A DNA stretch of 39,457 bases from JACDAE01 sp034438015 (GCA_034438015.1 DAOTTD010000078.1:1-39457), one strand, 5' to 3'. Shown: positions 25,122 to 34,462, counted from the stretch's first letter. Numbers and translations: made by a program. The notes: generated by a model from the letters alone, not told the origin.

Positions 25122-26627
25122 CTATTGCTGCCTGTTCTTTAATGCTCGACCATTCCGCTTTTTGAAACCCTCTGTGATAATAGTCAGTTGTTCGATGGTA
25201 GCCTGGAGGTCCTCAATGACATCGGCGATAATGAGATCTGGGGAGCGCAGATCCTCGGCATCCTCCAGGCTCTTATCGCGCAGCCAGAACAGGTCCAGGC
25301 TCACCTTGTCGCGTTTGAGTAGTTCTTCATAACCGTAGGAACGGAAACGCTCGCTTTCCTGGCGTTGATGGCGATTCTCAGGATTATAGCAAGCGACGAA
25401 CTCATCAAGGTGCTTGCGCGTGAGCGGATTGTTACGCAACGTGAAATTCTTATTAGTACGTAGATCATAGACCCAGAGACGTTCCGTTTGATGTTCGGCG
25501 CTCCCTGGTCTCTTATCAAAGAAGAGGACGTTCGCCTTTACACCGTTGGCATAGAAGATACCCGTAGGCAGGCGCAACAGCGTATGTACATCGCATTCTT
25601 GTAGCAGATTGCGTCGTACAAGTTCACCGGCTCCAGCCTCAAACAGGACATTATCGGGCACGACGACCGCCGCGCGTCCATTGGGTGCCAGCAATGATTT
25701 GACGTGCTGAAGGAAATTGAGCTGCTTGTTGCTGGTGCGCGCACAGAAATCGTCGCGCACGATCACATTGGCATCGCGCTCCTCTTTCCCCTTTTCGTTG
25801 ATGAAGGTAACGCTGCTCTTGCGTCCAAAGGGAGGATTGGTCAGCACCATATCAAAGTGTTCGCCCGGCGTGCTTAGCAAGCTGTCTTTCACATAGATGG
25901 GAGGAATCGCGTCCTCTTCATCACTGCCAATACCATGCAGGAAGAGATTCATCAGGCAGAGGCGCGCGGTATTGTCAACGATCTCCCAGCCACGGAAGGC
26001 ATCATATTTCAGGAAACGGCGCTGGTCACGCTCTAAATGAGGATAATGATGCACGATGTATTCGTAGGCCGCGAGCAGGAAGCCCCCTGTGCCAGAGGCC
26101 GGATCGCAGATGCGCATAGCGGGCGTGGGATGCATAACATCGACAATAGCTTGAATGAGAGAGCGCGGAGTAAAATATTGGCCCGCGCCGCTTTTGGTAT
26201 CTTCAGCGTTCTTCTGTAACAAACCCTCGTACGCGTCGCCCTTTACATCGGCGTCCAGCGTCGTCCAGGCTTCGCGGTCGATCAGGTCCACAATTAAGCG
26301 GCGCAGGTGGGCAGGATTTTGGATTTTATTGATGGCTTTGCGAAAAATAATGCCCAACATGCCGCCACTTGAGCCAAGCGTTTCGAGGATTTTACGGTAG
26401 TGTTGCTCCAGGGCTGTTCCATCGCGCGCCAGCAGGCTGGTCCAATCTAAACCATCTGGGATGCGGGAGGGATGATTGTACGGTGGTTGTGTCCGCTCGT
26501 AGGCCATCTTCAAGAAGAGCAGATAGGTAAGCTGCTCTACATAGTCGCCGTAGGACATACCATCGTCGCGCAGGACGTTACAGTAGCTCCACAATTTTTG
26601 TACGATATACTGGGAGTGGGTGCTCAT
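25122..26627 (-). CDS. hsdM: Type I restriction-modification DNA methyltransferase subunit HsdM
   Basis: 501 residues. The N-terminal helical HsdM_N domain (about 1-140) includes YVEQLTYLLFLKMAYERT. The N6-adenine methyltransferase core has KSGAGQYFTPRSLIQAIVDV, the SAM site DPASGTGGF near 175 and the catalytic NPPF near 264. The C-terminal part ends in a helical region. It methylates adenine in the target chosen by HsdS and completes the R-M-S complex. It is the last gene of the minus-strand operon, 30 bp after the HNH gene, with AAAAGGA about 12 bp upstream of its start. Placement of hsdM last, separated from hsdS by two foreign genes, is unusual. It converges on the deiminase-like gene with a 55-bp gap. 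Confidence 0.96.
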   Translation of the reverse strand: MSTHSQYIVQKLWSYCNVLRDDGMSYGDYVEQLTYLLFLKMAYERTQPPYNHPSRIPDGLDWTSLLARDGTALEQHYRKILETLGSSGGMLGIIFRKAINKIQNPAHLRRLIVDLIDREAWTTLDADVKGDAYEGLLQKNAEDTKSGAGQYFTPRSLIQAIVDVMHPTPAMRICDPASGTGGFLLAAYEYIVHHYPHLERDQRRFLKYDAFRGWEIVDNTARLCLMNLFLHGIGSDEEDAIPPIYVKDSLLSTPGEHFDMVLTNPPFGRKSSVTFINEKGKEERDANVIVRDDFCARTSNKQLNFLQHVKSLLAPNGRAAVVVPDNVLFEAGAGELVRRNLLQECDVHTLLRLPTGIFYANGVKANVLFFDKRPGSAEHQTERLWVYDLRTNKNFTLRNNPLTRKHLDEFVACYNPENRHQRQESERFRSYGYEELLKRDKVSLDLFWLRDKSLEDAEDLRSPDLIIADVIEDLQATIEQLTIITEGFKKRNGRALKNRQQ

Positions 26628-26657
26628 ACGAATACGATTTCCTTTTTACTTACATTA

Positions 26658-27512
26658 TCATGATGCCAGCAAACGCCCGATCCATTCGCGTTTCGGAGTC
26701 CAGAACGATTTGAGTACAGCATAAGCAGCCGCTGAATACTCAGCGCTTTCGTGTATCATCTTCTTCAATTCGGTGGCTGCCTCGCGCATAGCGTTACGAG
26801 CAGCAACATCATTTTTATTCGACTCCTTCCACTTTGCCGAATTCCAGTCCATCTTTCTGACCAGTTCCCTCACTCTATCACAGATTTCCTCTCGTCGTTG
26901 ATCAATCAGATCTCTGTGATTTAGATCATACAATATAATTGAGGTATCGGCCCTTTGATATTCTTCAGGACACTCTTCTTTATCATACGCGGGCAATGCT
27001 TTACCGTTACGGTCAAATGTTAACAGCGCGGGATCATCAGGGTCGGTAGGATCAAGCAAAACAGATTCTTCCGCTAGCAGATCTTCATAATCGCATTCGT
27101 TACATATTCTTTTTGTTAAATCTAGTAATGGAAAATGGCTACCTTTCCTTGGTCGATTGCATCTTTCACAGGAGTAGCGGTAATTGCTCCAACAGAAAGC
27201 CAACCACCAATACCCTGGAAGTTTAGGCTGTGTAGGATCAGGAGGATACGGTTTGATTTGATTCTTAGGACGAAAATGATCCACATCGCCAAACATACGA
27301 TGAGCGCTGGACTCGCAATACCAGCACTTATCATCTGCGACCTTCTGGAGAGCTTCCTTCAAACTAATCCATACATCGCGACAACTATTAATAGTCTCAG
27401 CACGTTCCTTCTCTGTGCCAGCAGCTTTTGCCTTCTCATAAGCTTCTCGTGCCTTTTCCTCCCATTCAGGCGTGATGGCCTGTCTTAAGCGCTTCAGGGG
27501 AACATATCTCAT
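26658..27512 (-). CDS. HNH endonuclease, PtuB-like (Septu-type effector), nested in hsd operon
   Basis: 284 residues. A zinc-supported HNH/McrA-like core spans about 60-130: CWYCESS (Cys63, Cys66), DVDHFRPKNQ (Asp78-His79), YWWLAFCWSNYRYSCERCNR (Cys115, Cys118, Asn119) and GSHFPLLD. This order, with D/E-H-F-x-P-K and a W-x-N-x-n-C-x2-C-N segment, is that of the PtuB/TIGR02646 nucleases found next to PtuA-like ATPases in Septu and some retron systems. It probably cleaves nucleic acid when licensed by its ATPase partner. Its ATG overlaps the ATPase stop by 4 bp, with GGAGGAGGAAG upstream, and hsdM starts 30 bp downstream. Identification rests on motif pattern and partner. Confidence 0.85.
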   Translation of the reverse strand: MRYVPLKRLRQAITPEWEEKAREAYEKAKAAGTEKERAETINSCRDVWISLKEALQKVADDKCWYCESSAHRMFGDVDHFRPKNQIKPYPPDPTQPKLPGYWWLAFCWSNYRYSCERCNRPRKGSHFPLLDLTKRICNECDYEDLLAEESVLLDPTDPDDPALLTFDRNGKALPAYDKEECPEEYQRADTSIILYDLNHRDLIDQRREEICDRVRELVRKMDWNSAKWKESNKNDVAARNAMREAATELKKMIHESAEYSAAAYAVLKSFWTPKREWIGRLLAS

Positions 27513-29065
27513 GCCTGTTGTTCTTCCTCCTCCAATTCATCCAGGATTTCTTCTACCAGGGCATTCTGCTCTTTAATCTGTTGTGGAGTTAGTGTAAACA
27601 TCTCACGTATTGCTTCATCTTCGCGCTGTACTTTCCTTCTAATGAAACGAGCGTATTCAGGATCATGATTGCCGACGCTAAAATCTATGCCAGATAGCGC
27701 CTCGTTTAATTCTTCAAGCCGTTGCCTTTCGTCGATACTCAAGGTTTCCTTGACAATAAGCCTTCTTCTTTCATCTAGCAATTCCTGAGTAGGAATATCC
27801 AGCGAAGAGCGTAGACCAAACAATTCACTTGTAAGCATTGCATCCATACCCATACCCTGTGGACCTTCGTCTGGTTCTTCCGCATAGATATATCCCGTAT
27901 TCTCATTACGCAGCATCATCCGCACTTGCTGCTTCTTCAAGCTTGAAATAACCAGGGGATTATGTGTGGTCATAATAATCTGGCTGGTCTCTTGTGTCCC
28001 GGCGATTTGATCAACAAAGTTGGGATAGCGAATAGCCCAGGCAGGATTGAGATGCGTATCTGGTTCATCCAGGAGAAATAATGACTCTTCATCCCTGGTA
28101 AACCTTAATAAACCCAATACCATTAATAGCTGTTGCTCCCCTTCACTTAAATCCCGAAACGTTAAGAGACCCTGCGCATTACGCACCACCACTCGCGTTT
28201 GTACTTCTCCAAGTACATCGGAAATATAAGTACTTTCCAGAGCCTTAAAAAAGGCTCGTTGATCGTTATAAAATTTATACAATTCTCTCAGTGCATTTTC
28301 ATCTTGCAGATAAAAGTACATGTGCTCTAGTGTGGTACTCTGTTTGAAATTAAGGTTTACGCGTTGAGTAACGCGCAAGGGAACCAGTGATACTTCATAC
28401 AATTTGTTGAGGAAATCTCGCAATACACCACGCACATTCCAGAAATGAGCATCACCCTCCTTACTCGACCAGGGAGGTTCTCTCATCGTAAATAGAACCG
28501 AATCTAGCCCTTGTATACCGAGATATCGATCTAAAAACTGGAGGATCTTCTCGTCCTGCTCAATAAAAAACGAGAGCAGTACAAACTGAGCATGTTCAAG
28601 ACGTGCATACAGCAGAGTTCGCAGTGGATTGTCTACGCCCCTAAGTAACTCTTTATAGAAGGGCACCTGGTGCTTTTCAAAAAGAGCTTCCATTTTTCCA
28701 CCGATTCCCGAGTAGTAGCCGAACACATAATTGGGCAGATACTCTCGTTCGGGTCCATCCCAAAAACGACGATAGGACATCCTTTCGCCATCCACAGTTA
28801 CAAGAACCCTATCTTTTTTCGGTCTGCCACGATCTGCATCAATATGAATTTTATGACCGCGACAACTGTAATCAAGCCTGTACTCAAATGCAGGATCATC
28901 GCCAAGATCGAGATCGCGAAAAATAGTGATGAGAGCTTCTAGCAAGTTTGATTTACCGCTACCATTGCAACCGATCAATACTGAAATAAGAGCATCCTCA
29001 TTAAAATTAATCTTAAAGTTGCTCAGATTCTTAAATTCCCCGATTGTAAGCTCATTGATTCTCAT
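27509..29065 (-). CDS. AAA/ABC-type ATPase, PtuA-like (Septu), nested in hsd operon
   Basis: 518 residues. The SMC/RecF-like head is split: MRINELTIGEFKNLSNFKI opens the fold and LIGCNGSGKSNLLEAL carries Walker A (Lys38). An insertion of roughly 280 residues follows. The second half has the ABC signature LSEGEQQLLMVLGLLRF, Walker B LFLLDEPDTHLNP (about 325-337) and the switch His in IIMTTHNPLVI. The acidic C-terminus ends EILDELEEEEQQA. This AAA_21/AAA_15 layout next to an HNH gene matches PtuA. In Septu the ATPase oligomer holds the nuclease and responds to phage infection. It overlaps hsdS by 14 bp and the HNH gene by 4 bp. An OLD-type assignment is unlikely because no Toprim domain is seen. 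Confidence 0.86.
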   Translation of the reverse strand: MRINELTIGEFKNLSNFKINFNEDALISVLIGCNGSGKSNLLEALITIFRDLDLGDDPAFEYRLDYSCRGHKIHIDADRGRPKKDRVLVTVDGERMSYRRFWDGPEREYLPNYVFGYYSGIGGKMEALFEKHQVPFYKELLRGVDNPLRTLLYARLEHAQFVLLSFFIEQDEKILQFLDRYLGIQGLDSVLFTMREPPWSSKEGDAHFWNVRGVLRDFLNKLYEVSLVPLRVTQRVNLNFKQSTTLEHMYFYLQDENALRELYKFYNDQRAFFKALESTYISDVLGEVQTRVVVRNAQGLLTFRDLSEGEQQLLMVLGLLRFTRDEESLFLLDEPDTHLNPAWAIRYPNFVDQIAGTQETSQIIMTTHNPLVISSLKKQQVRMMLRNENTGYIYAEEPDEGPQGMGMDAMLTSELFGLRSSLDIPTQELLDERRRLIVKETLSIDERQRLEELNEALSGIDFSVGNHDPEYARFIRRKVQREDEAIREMFTLTPQQIKEQNALVEEILDELEEEEQQA

Positions 29066-30872
29066 TGTTAACAGCCTCTAAAAACACCAGTGTATTGTCA
29101 GGACGGTCTACTTTTATGCGCTTTTTATTCACGACCTCGTCACGTAGTTCTTCAAAAAAGTCAGCTACATTATCTGCTACATCAGAGCCAGTTATATTAT
29201 TGGCTACATCAGCCTTGAGTCCTGCTTGATGAAATAGATCATCCGGTGTTAGCGGCTTTTCAGCTTCTATCAATACCTGTTGCAGTGGTCGGCGCTCCCT
29301 CTTCGTGGAGCGCCTCGCCCTGCCCTTGTTCGCTCCATTCATACGTTCTTCCTTTCTACGCTTTTCCTCTTCCTGTTCGCGCTGCTTGCGTTCCGCGCGA
29401 ATACGCTCTAACAATACGCTGGCCGGTTCATCATCGGGGTCCTGCTCCACCAGTTCGCCCGCGAATGCCTGTTCGAGTATGAGCTGACGTGTGTTCTCAA
29501 TGCGCTTGAGGTTAGCTTCGATACTGGCTTCTGTGTGGGCGATGATTGAGAGCTGCATCTCTACTTCGTTGACGATTTGTTCTTGCTCAGCAAGAGATGG
29601 TAATGGAAAACATAACGCACGCAAATCTGTTAGATAAAGATGTGGTTGAGCCGTTGAACTTGATACTTTAGCCATCTTTTTTTGAAGCTCTGGTGACAAA
29701 AAGCAGTACTCTAAAAATTTTGGAAAGCTGTATCCTAGTATAGTACGGACAGCAGCCAGATTTCGGTCAGGACTAAATATAACTCCATCTGGAACAATCG
29801 CTGTACGTCCTATAGTTCCAACACAGGTAATAATAAGATCATTAGGAAGCGGCATATAGCGCCTAAATACGCGCTTAGCATCAATTTCCGAAATAAATGT
29901 GCAACTGGAAAAATCGATAAGGGAGCCAACAATATTTTTAGCGGTTAAATGAGGAACGCCAGAAGAAACACGCGCAGGAGGATTATGGTCGCCATCAGTT
30001 ACTAATACAGCTATCTGATCCACTGTAGCCCAACACCAACCCTCCGGCAAAGTTGACAACTGTCGTACATCTGGAGTTTGAGGTACTTTGTATTTCTCCT
30101 TCCACCTCTCATCCTTTGGTACTATCCCCCTAGCCCTCATCTTCTCCAATTCCTCGGCTTCCCACTTCGCACGCCGCTCAACCAGTATGCGCGCTAACAG
30201 CTCAGAACCCGTTTCTGCGACGGGATTCTCTTCACGCCACTCTTCTGTTATTTTACCCTCGACTGCAAATTTTAAGACGGACTCGCGGGCACGCTTGAGC
30301 CTGATCAGGTCCTTTTGTAAGGAGGCAGCGGAATCGTCCAGGAGTGAGAACTGTTCTTCGATGGATTCTACTATGCGTTGTTGCTCGTTTGTGGGAGGAA
30401 GAGGGAATGATGAATCAATAAGAAAAGAGGCTGGAACACGGAGTTGCCCTGCCGATCCCGTCATTGCTTTGCGTGCTAATTGACGAAATAAAGATCGGGA
30501 TAAGTAATAATAGAGAAATTCGGTTGCAATACCTTTTTCTGGACGTATAACATGAAATTCAGTCGATCCAAAACCAATACCTGAGATGAGAGAACGGGCA
30601 ATCGCGAACTTACCATTTTCCATACAAGGTGTAATTTTGGCAAAAATAATGTCATCCTCTTGAAAAGCGGTGTGTCCTTTCCTTACCTCTCTCAAAAGGC
30701 GTTGATTAGAAGTATCTACATTCCCTGTTTCAGCCTCTACAGCAGCCATGGGTATAAATGACGCAAAGGTCGTGTCTGGTAATGCTGAAATATCTATTGC
30801 AGGGTTAATTTCAGCAATAGAACCTATTGACGTTCGTTCCCACCCCTCCGGTAGCTCATTCTCTTCGCTCAT
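29052..30872 (-). CDS. hsdS: Type I restriction-modification specificity subunit HsdS with long C-terminal extension
   Basis: 606 residues. Two target-recognition domains are each followed by the conserved helical spacer. The first (about 5-165) ends in FPLPPTNEQQRIVESIEEQF, and the second (about 265-435) ends in FPLPSLAEQEQIVNEVEMQL. Each TRD recognises one half of the bipartite DNA site. Beyond about residue 490 the protein adds a highly charged segment rich in Glu, Arg and Lys and a small terminal domain (RRPLQQVLIEAEKPLTPDDL through LRDEVVNKKRIKVDRP) that looks winged-helix-like. Typical HsdS proteins are 400-480 residues. It overlaps hsdR by 4 bp and the ATPase gene by 14 bp. Confidence 0.94.
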   Translation of the reverse strand: MSEENELPEGWERTSIGSIAEINPAIDISALPDTTFASFIPMAAVEAETGNVDTSNQRLLREVRKGHTAFQEDDIIFAKITPCMENGKFAIARSLISGIGFGSTEFHVIRPEKGIATEFLYYYLSRSLFRQLARKAMTGSAGQLRVPASFLIDSSFPLPPTNEQQRIVESIEEQFSLLDDSAASLQKDLIRLKRARESVLKFAVEGKITEEWREENPVAETGSELLARILVERRAKWEAEELEKMRARGIVPKDERWKEKYKVPQTPDVRQLSTLPEGWCWATVDQIAVLVTDGDHNPPARVSSGVPHLTAKNIVGSLIDFSSCTFISEIDAKRVFRRYMPLPNDLIITCVGTIGRTAIVPDGVIFSPDRNLAAVRTILGYSFPKFLEYCFLSPELQKKMAKVSSSTAQPHLYLTDLRALCFPLPSLAEQEQIVNEVEMQLSIIAHTEASIEANLKRIENTRQLILEQAFAGELVEQDPDDEPASVLLERIRAERKQREQEEEKRRKEERMNGANKGRARRSTKRERRPLQQVLIEAEKPLTPDDLFHQAGLKADVANNITGSDVADNVADFFEELRDEVVNKKRIKVDRPDNTLVFLEAVNNENQ

Positions 30873-33685
30873 GCCGCCAACCTCTCATTTAAATCTTTCA
30901 AAATAACGGGCAGTTCCGCGCCGAATAGTTGATAGGCTTTTCCCAGGCCGCCCTGCTGGACAAACGGGCTATACTCGAAGTCCTCCGTCTCAATAGTGAG
31001 CGAGGAGGCAATAGTGCTACAGATCAACTGCAGCCATTGTCGCTGTTCCGCTGTAAACGGTCTACCGCGCAGTCGCTCGTGCTCGTCGAGCCACGCGGTG
31101 AAGCGGCGCGTCACAATCTCATTATACGGCTCAAGCATTGCATCTTTATCTCTCTCTCGCTCAATAGTATAACGGATAAGCGATACGATGTCAGTAAGCG
31201 CGCGTTTACTATTTTTTCCGCCACGCACGCGGCCACTATCCAATGTTTGATAAGCCTGCCAGAGTCTTTCAGGGGACAGACCAAGCGGCGGCGCTTTGAG
31301 GGCCTCCTCCAGGCGCTTGATATCCTGGTAGCGCAGACGCACATTGTGAGGACGACTGTAGAAGACCTGGAGGGCCGTAATTTCGTCGCGATGCTGCTCT
31401 AGAAACTGGCGGAACGTCGTCACGACCTGGCGCGCCCTGTCCTCAGCCTGAATATCCCAGTCGGAGGTGAGCAGCGTGTCCTGGCTCACGATATCGATGG
31501 TCTGCTCGTCGCGCTGCTGCGTCTTCAACAGAGCATCGCGCAGGTCGGGATCGTCAAAAGGCGCAACAGCCTCCATGATCAGGCGCTTCGCCACCGCCAG
31601 CACCGGCGGATCGTTGACCGCGAGATAGTCCTGCCCGGTCTCCCGTTGGGCCAGTTCAAGCTGGCGATCGGGATCGAGCGAGCGCAAAATATGCGCGGCA
31701 AGCTCGCCAATCGTAGAGCCGCTTAGGGAGCGGATCGTCTCGGTCTCTAAAGGCGTCGCGATCTTAGCGAGGCGAGCCAGGCGTCCGGCGAGCGTTGGGA
31801 GCAGATCTTCATCGCGACTCCATTTGCCCAGGGCAACGTCATCCAGCACCTTCTTCAGCGGTACAGAGACCTTGCGTTCAAGCGGTGGATCATCGGTCTT
31901 GACCTGCTCGCAGACGCCGACGGCATCCACAATCACAAAATGCGTCTTGCCAGCGGGAGCAGGAGTCACGGCCTGAAATTCGGCATCATCGATGATACGG
32001 CTACCACGTCCCTTCATCTGCTCGAACAGGCCCTGACTCTTGACGAGGCGCATAAAGAGCAGCACCTCAAGCGGCTTGATATCCGTCCCGGTCGCGATCA
32101 TATCTACCGTAACAGCGATGCGCGGATAGTAGCTATTGCGAAACGCAGCGATCAGGTCTTCAGGCTTCACGCCCGTCGTCTTATAAGTAATCTTCTGAGC
32201 GAACTCGTTGCCACGCGCAAACTCCTCGCGCACAATCTGTACAATCTCGTCGGCGTGACTATCGTCTTTGGCAAAGATCAGCGTCTTGGGCGCATCGGTA
32301 CGACCGGGGAAGAGCACAGTCGGCAACGCATCGCGATAAGCACGGATCACCGTCCGAATCTGATCGGGTGCCACAACCTCGCGATCGAGTTGCTCAGGGG
32401 CATACGTCAGATCATCATCCAACTGCTGCCAGCGCATAGCACGTGTGCGCCGCTCGCGTTTCCCGATATAGGAGAGCGGCTCAACGGTGCTTCCCTGCTG
32501 AGTAATCGCGGTACGGATACGATAGACCTGGTAATCAACATTGACGCCATCGGTCACGGCGCGCTCGTGTCCATACTCCATCACCAGATTGCGATGGAAA
32601 AAGCCGAACGTCTGCTTATTGGGCGTCGCCGTCAGACCAACAATGTGTGCATCGAAGTACTCCAATACACTGCGCCATTTGTTATAGATGCTGCGATGAC
32701 ATTCATCGGTAAAAATGACATCGAAGGTCTCGATCGGCACCAGGGGATTGTAGCGCACCTCTTTGGGCGGCTCGCTATCGGACGCGGCATCGAAGAGCGA
32801 CTGCTCCTCCTGCGCCGCGTCAAAATCTGACTCGCCGCAGAGGATAGAGTAGAGGCGTTGAATAGTCGTAATGCAGACTCTTGATACCCTATCGATGGAA
32901 TTGGATTGCAATTGCTGTACATTATAGATCTCAGTAAACTTGCGCCCATCGTCCGGCGTCTCGTACTGCGCAAACTCCTTGAGCGCCTGGCGCGCCAGAT
33001 TAGCGCGATCGACAAGAAAAAGGACGCGCTTCGCCCCGCCAAACTTGATCAGCCGATAGATACTGCTCACCGCTGTATACGTCTTGCCGCTTCCCGTCGC
33101 CATCTGGACCAGAGCTCGTGGCCTATCTTCCGCGAAAGAGCGTTCCAGATGAGTAATCGCCTCCACCTGGCAGCCGCGCAATCCCGTAGTTGGCAACGGT
33201 GGCAGGCGCAACAGGCGAGCGCGCAAGGTCTCATTAGATTGCCCTTCGGGAGCCAGGGCCAGCCACATAGCAAGCATCTCGGGTCGATGGAAAGAGAAGA
33301 CGAGACGACTGCGCGGAACGGGATCGAGATAACTGGTAAAGCGCGTCTCGATCCCGGTTGTTTCATACGCGAAAGGCAGTGGCAAACGAGCAGCAGGTAG
33401 ATCATCCGGCAAACCTCGACGATACTTATTGTTCTGTTCCTCTACGCCAACAAGCGTCTCGCCAACCTTCTTCGCCTCCACCACACCGACAGCCTCGCGA
33501 TCGACAAAAAGGAGATAGTCAGCGGCACCGGTAATCGTAGAGAACTCGCGCACTGCAACGCCACGACCGGCGCCCAGATTGAGGCGCTTACGGTCCTGTA
33601 CCGCCCAGCCAGCCTGCTCTAGCAATGCATCAATCTTCTGGCGTGCGCCCTGTTCAGGTCTCATCTTCCCATCTTCCTGCTTCAT
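30869..33685 (-). CDS. hsdR: Type I restriction endonuclease subunit HsdR (EcoEI-like)
   Basis: 938 residues. The N-terminal PD-(D/E)xK nuclease includes GAADYLLFVDREAVGVVEAKK. The SF2 translocase has Walker A QMATGSGKTYTAV, DECH box FTDECHRS, motif III LTATP, and motifs V/VI in TVDMIATGTDIKP and QMKGRGSRI. The C-terminus (about 800-938) ends FVQQGGLGKAYQLFGAELPV, the EcoEI_R_C type of domain. It translocates unmodified DNA and cuts it after collision. It is the first gene of the minus operon; the next gene overlaps its stop by 4 bp. ATGs at 33685 and 33664 are both possible starts. No frameshift or missing motif was seen, so the system looks functional. Confidence 0.96.
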   Translation of the reverse strand: MKQEDGKMRPEQGARQKIDALLEQAGWAVQDRKRLNLGAGRGVAVREFSTITGAADYLLFVDREAVGVVEAKKVGETLVGVEEQNNKYRRGLPDDLPAARLPLPFAYETTGIETRFTSYLDPVPRSRLVFSFHRPEMLAMWLALAPEGQSNETLRARLLRLPPLPTTGLRGCQVEAITHLERSFAEDRPRALVQMATGSGKTYTAVSSIYRLIKFGGAKRVLFLVDRANLARQALKEFAQYETPDDGRKFTEIYNVQQLQSNSIDRVSRVCITTIQRLYSILCGESDFDAAQEEQSLFDAASDSEPPKEVRYNPLVPIETFDVIFTDECHRSIYNKWRSVLEYFDAHIVGLTATPNKQTFGFFHRNLVMEYGHERAVTDGVNVDYQVYRIRTAITQQGSTVEPLSYIGKRERRTRAMRWQQLDDDLTYAPEQLDREVVAPDQIRTVIRAYRDALPTVLFPGRTDAPKTLIFAKDDSHADEIVQIVREEFARGNEFAQKITYKTTGVKPEDLIAAFRNSYYPRIAVTVDMIATGTDIKPLEVLLFMRLVKSQGLFEQMKGRGSRIIDDAEFQAVTPAPAGKTHFVIVDAVGVCEQVKTDDPPLERKVSVPLKKVLDDVALGKWSRDEDLLPTLAGRLARLAKIATPLETETIRSLSGSTIGELAAHILRSLDPDRQLELAQRETGQDYLAVNDPPVLAVAKRLIMEAVAPFDDPDLRDALLKTQQRDEQTIDIVSQDTLLTSDWDIQAEDRARQVVTTFRQFLEQHRDEITALQVFYSRPHNVRLRYQDIKRLEEALKAPPLGLSPERLWQAYQTLDSGRVRGGKNSKRALTDIVSLIRYTIERERDKDAMLEPYNEIVTRRFTAWLDEHERLRGRPFTAEQRQWLQLICSTIASSLTIETEDFEYSPFVQQGGLGKAYQLFGAELPVILKDLNERLAA

Positions 33686-33849
33686 CTAAAAGTCGAACGA
33701 TACTACAAAATGATGATGAGGGGAGATATGTGTAGTGCTTCCATTCATATATATGATCTAAAATGATAAGGTCAGTATAGCTCATTCAGGAACACTGAGC
33801 AATAGATACTTCTTTATGTAGAATGGCAAAGCGGAAGCGGCAAACCATC

Positions 33850-34030
33850 GTAGGGGCCCGCCTTGCGCGGGCCCTGCGCGCGGGCCCCATAAGCGTTAAC
33901 ATAAGAATGGCTGAGCTTGTGACGGATGTCGCGGGAGCCGGCTCCCAGGGCGACCGCAAGGGTCGCCCGTACAAAGAAACGGATGAATCGAACTCCTTCG
34001 CGTGTTCTGGTAGGGGCGACCCTTGCGGTC
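33850..34030. repeat. Palindromic repeat element, same family as 16798-16999
   Basis: It starts with GTAGGGG at 33850 followed by a GC-rich hairpin around 33855-33890. It carries the 27-bp unit at 33946-33972 and the inverted partial copy 34010-34030 that breaks off after GCGGTC. The preceding segment (33915-33945) matches the right flank of the 16.8-kb element in inverted orientation. Confidence 0.65.
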
Positions 34031-34057
34031 AATACATCTCATGTAGGGAGGACAGGA

Positions 34058-34235
34058 GCAGGCGAGAGGACAAGCGCAAGGCCCCCTCCCAAGCCCCCGT
34101 CCGCCCCTTGTCCCTACTATGACCTCGTTAAGGATTGACCGCAAGGGCCAATCCCATTCACGTCACGACGTAGCAGTAGGGACAAGGGGTGGCGGCGCGG
34201 CTGGGAGGGGGCCTTGCGCTTGTCCTCTCGCCTGC
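34058..34235. repeat. Large inverted repeat, about 61-bp arms, inserted in an older repeat
   Basis: Arms 34058-34118 and 34175-34235 are nearly identical when one is reversed; both carry CAAGCGCAAGGCCCCCTCCC or its complement. The loop of 56 bp contains GACCGCAAGGG, a fragment of the other repeat type. Each arm ends inward in the GTAGGGACAAGG motif, and a further direct copy of that motif starts at 34251. It looks like nested insertion into the element that breaks at 34030. Confidence 0.65.
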
Positions 34236-34462
34236 GCCACGAGGTCGGCAGTAGGGACAAGGGACGGGTGGATACAAACATGTGACGGACCCCCAGATAA
34301 CGCCTGCAGCATGTTGCTTGCTCCAACCGTGATACAATAGAACACGATAGTCGCGTTTGTGTGGGATCTATTTTCTCTGCACAATGGCATCATATATCGA
34401 ATAACGAGCATGGCATCTCGCGCAAGGGATGCGAACTACGGTATAAGTGGAGAATCACGTAC

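Larger units (their letters stand above)
33686..34462. other. 777-bp gene-free region filled with palindromic repeats
   Basis: Between the hsdR start and the hydrolase gene there is no supported gene. 33850-34030 and 34031-34275 hold GC-rich inverted repeats described separately. The first 100 bp upstream of hsdR are AT-rich and should contain the promoter of the defence operon, though no clean -35/-10 pair stands out. The last 180 bp presumably hold the hydrolase promoter. Confidence 0.6.

Noticed and set aside
27509..29065. ATPase considered as an OLD-family nuclease or RecF
   Set aside because: No Toprim domain is present after the ATPase; the HNH partner and acidic tail fit PtuA better.
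33850..34275. Repeat cluster considered as a CRISPR array
   Set aside because: Units are palindromes of different lengths in both orientations, without regular spacing or unique spacers.
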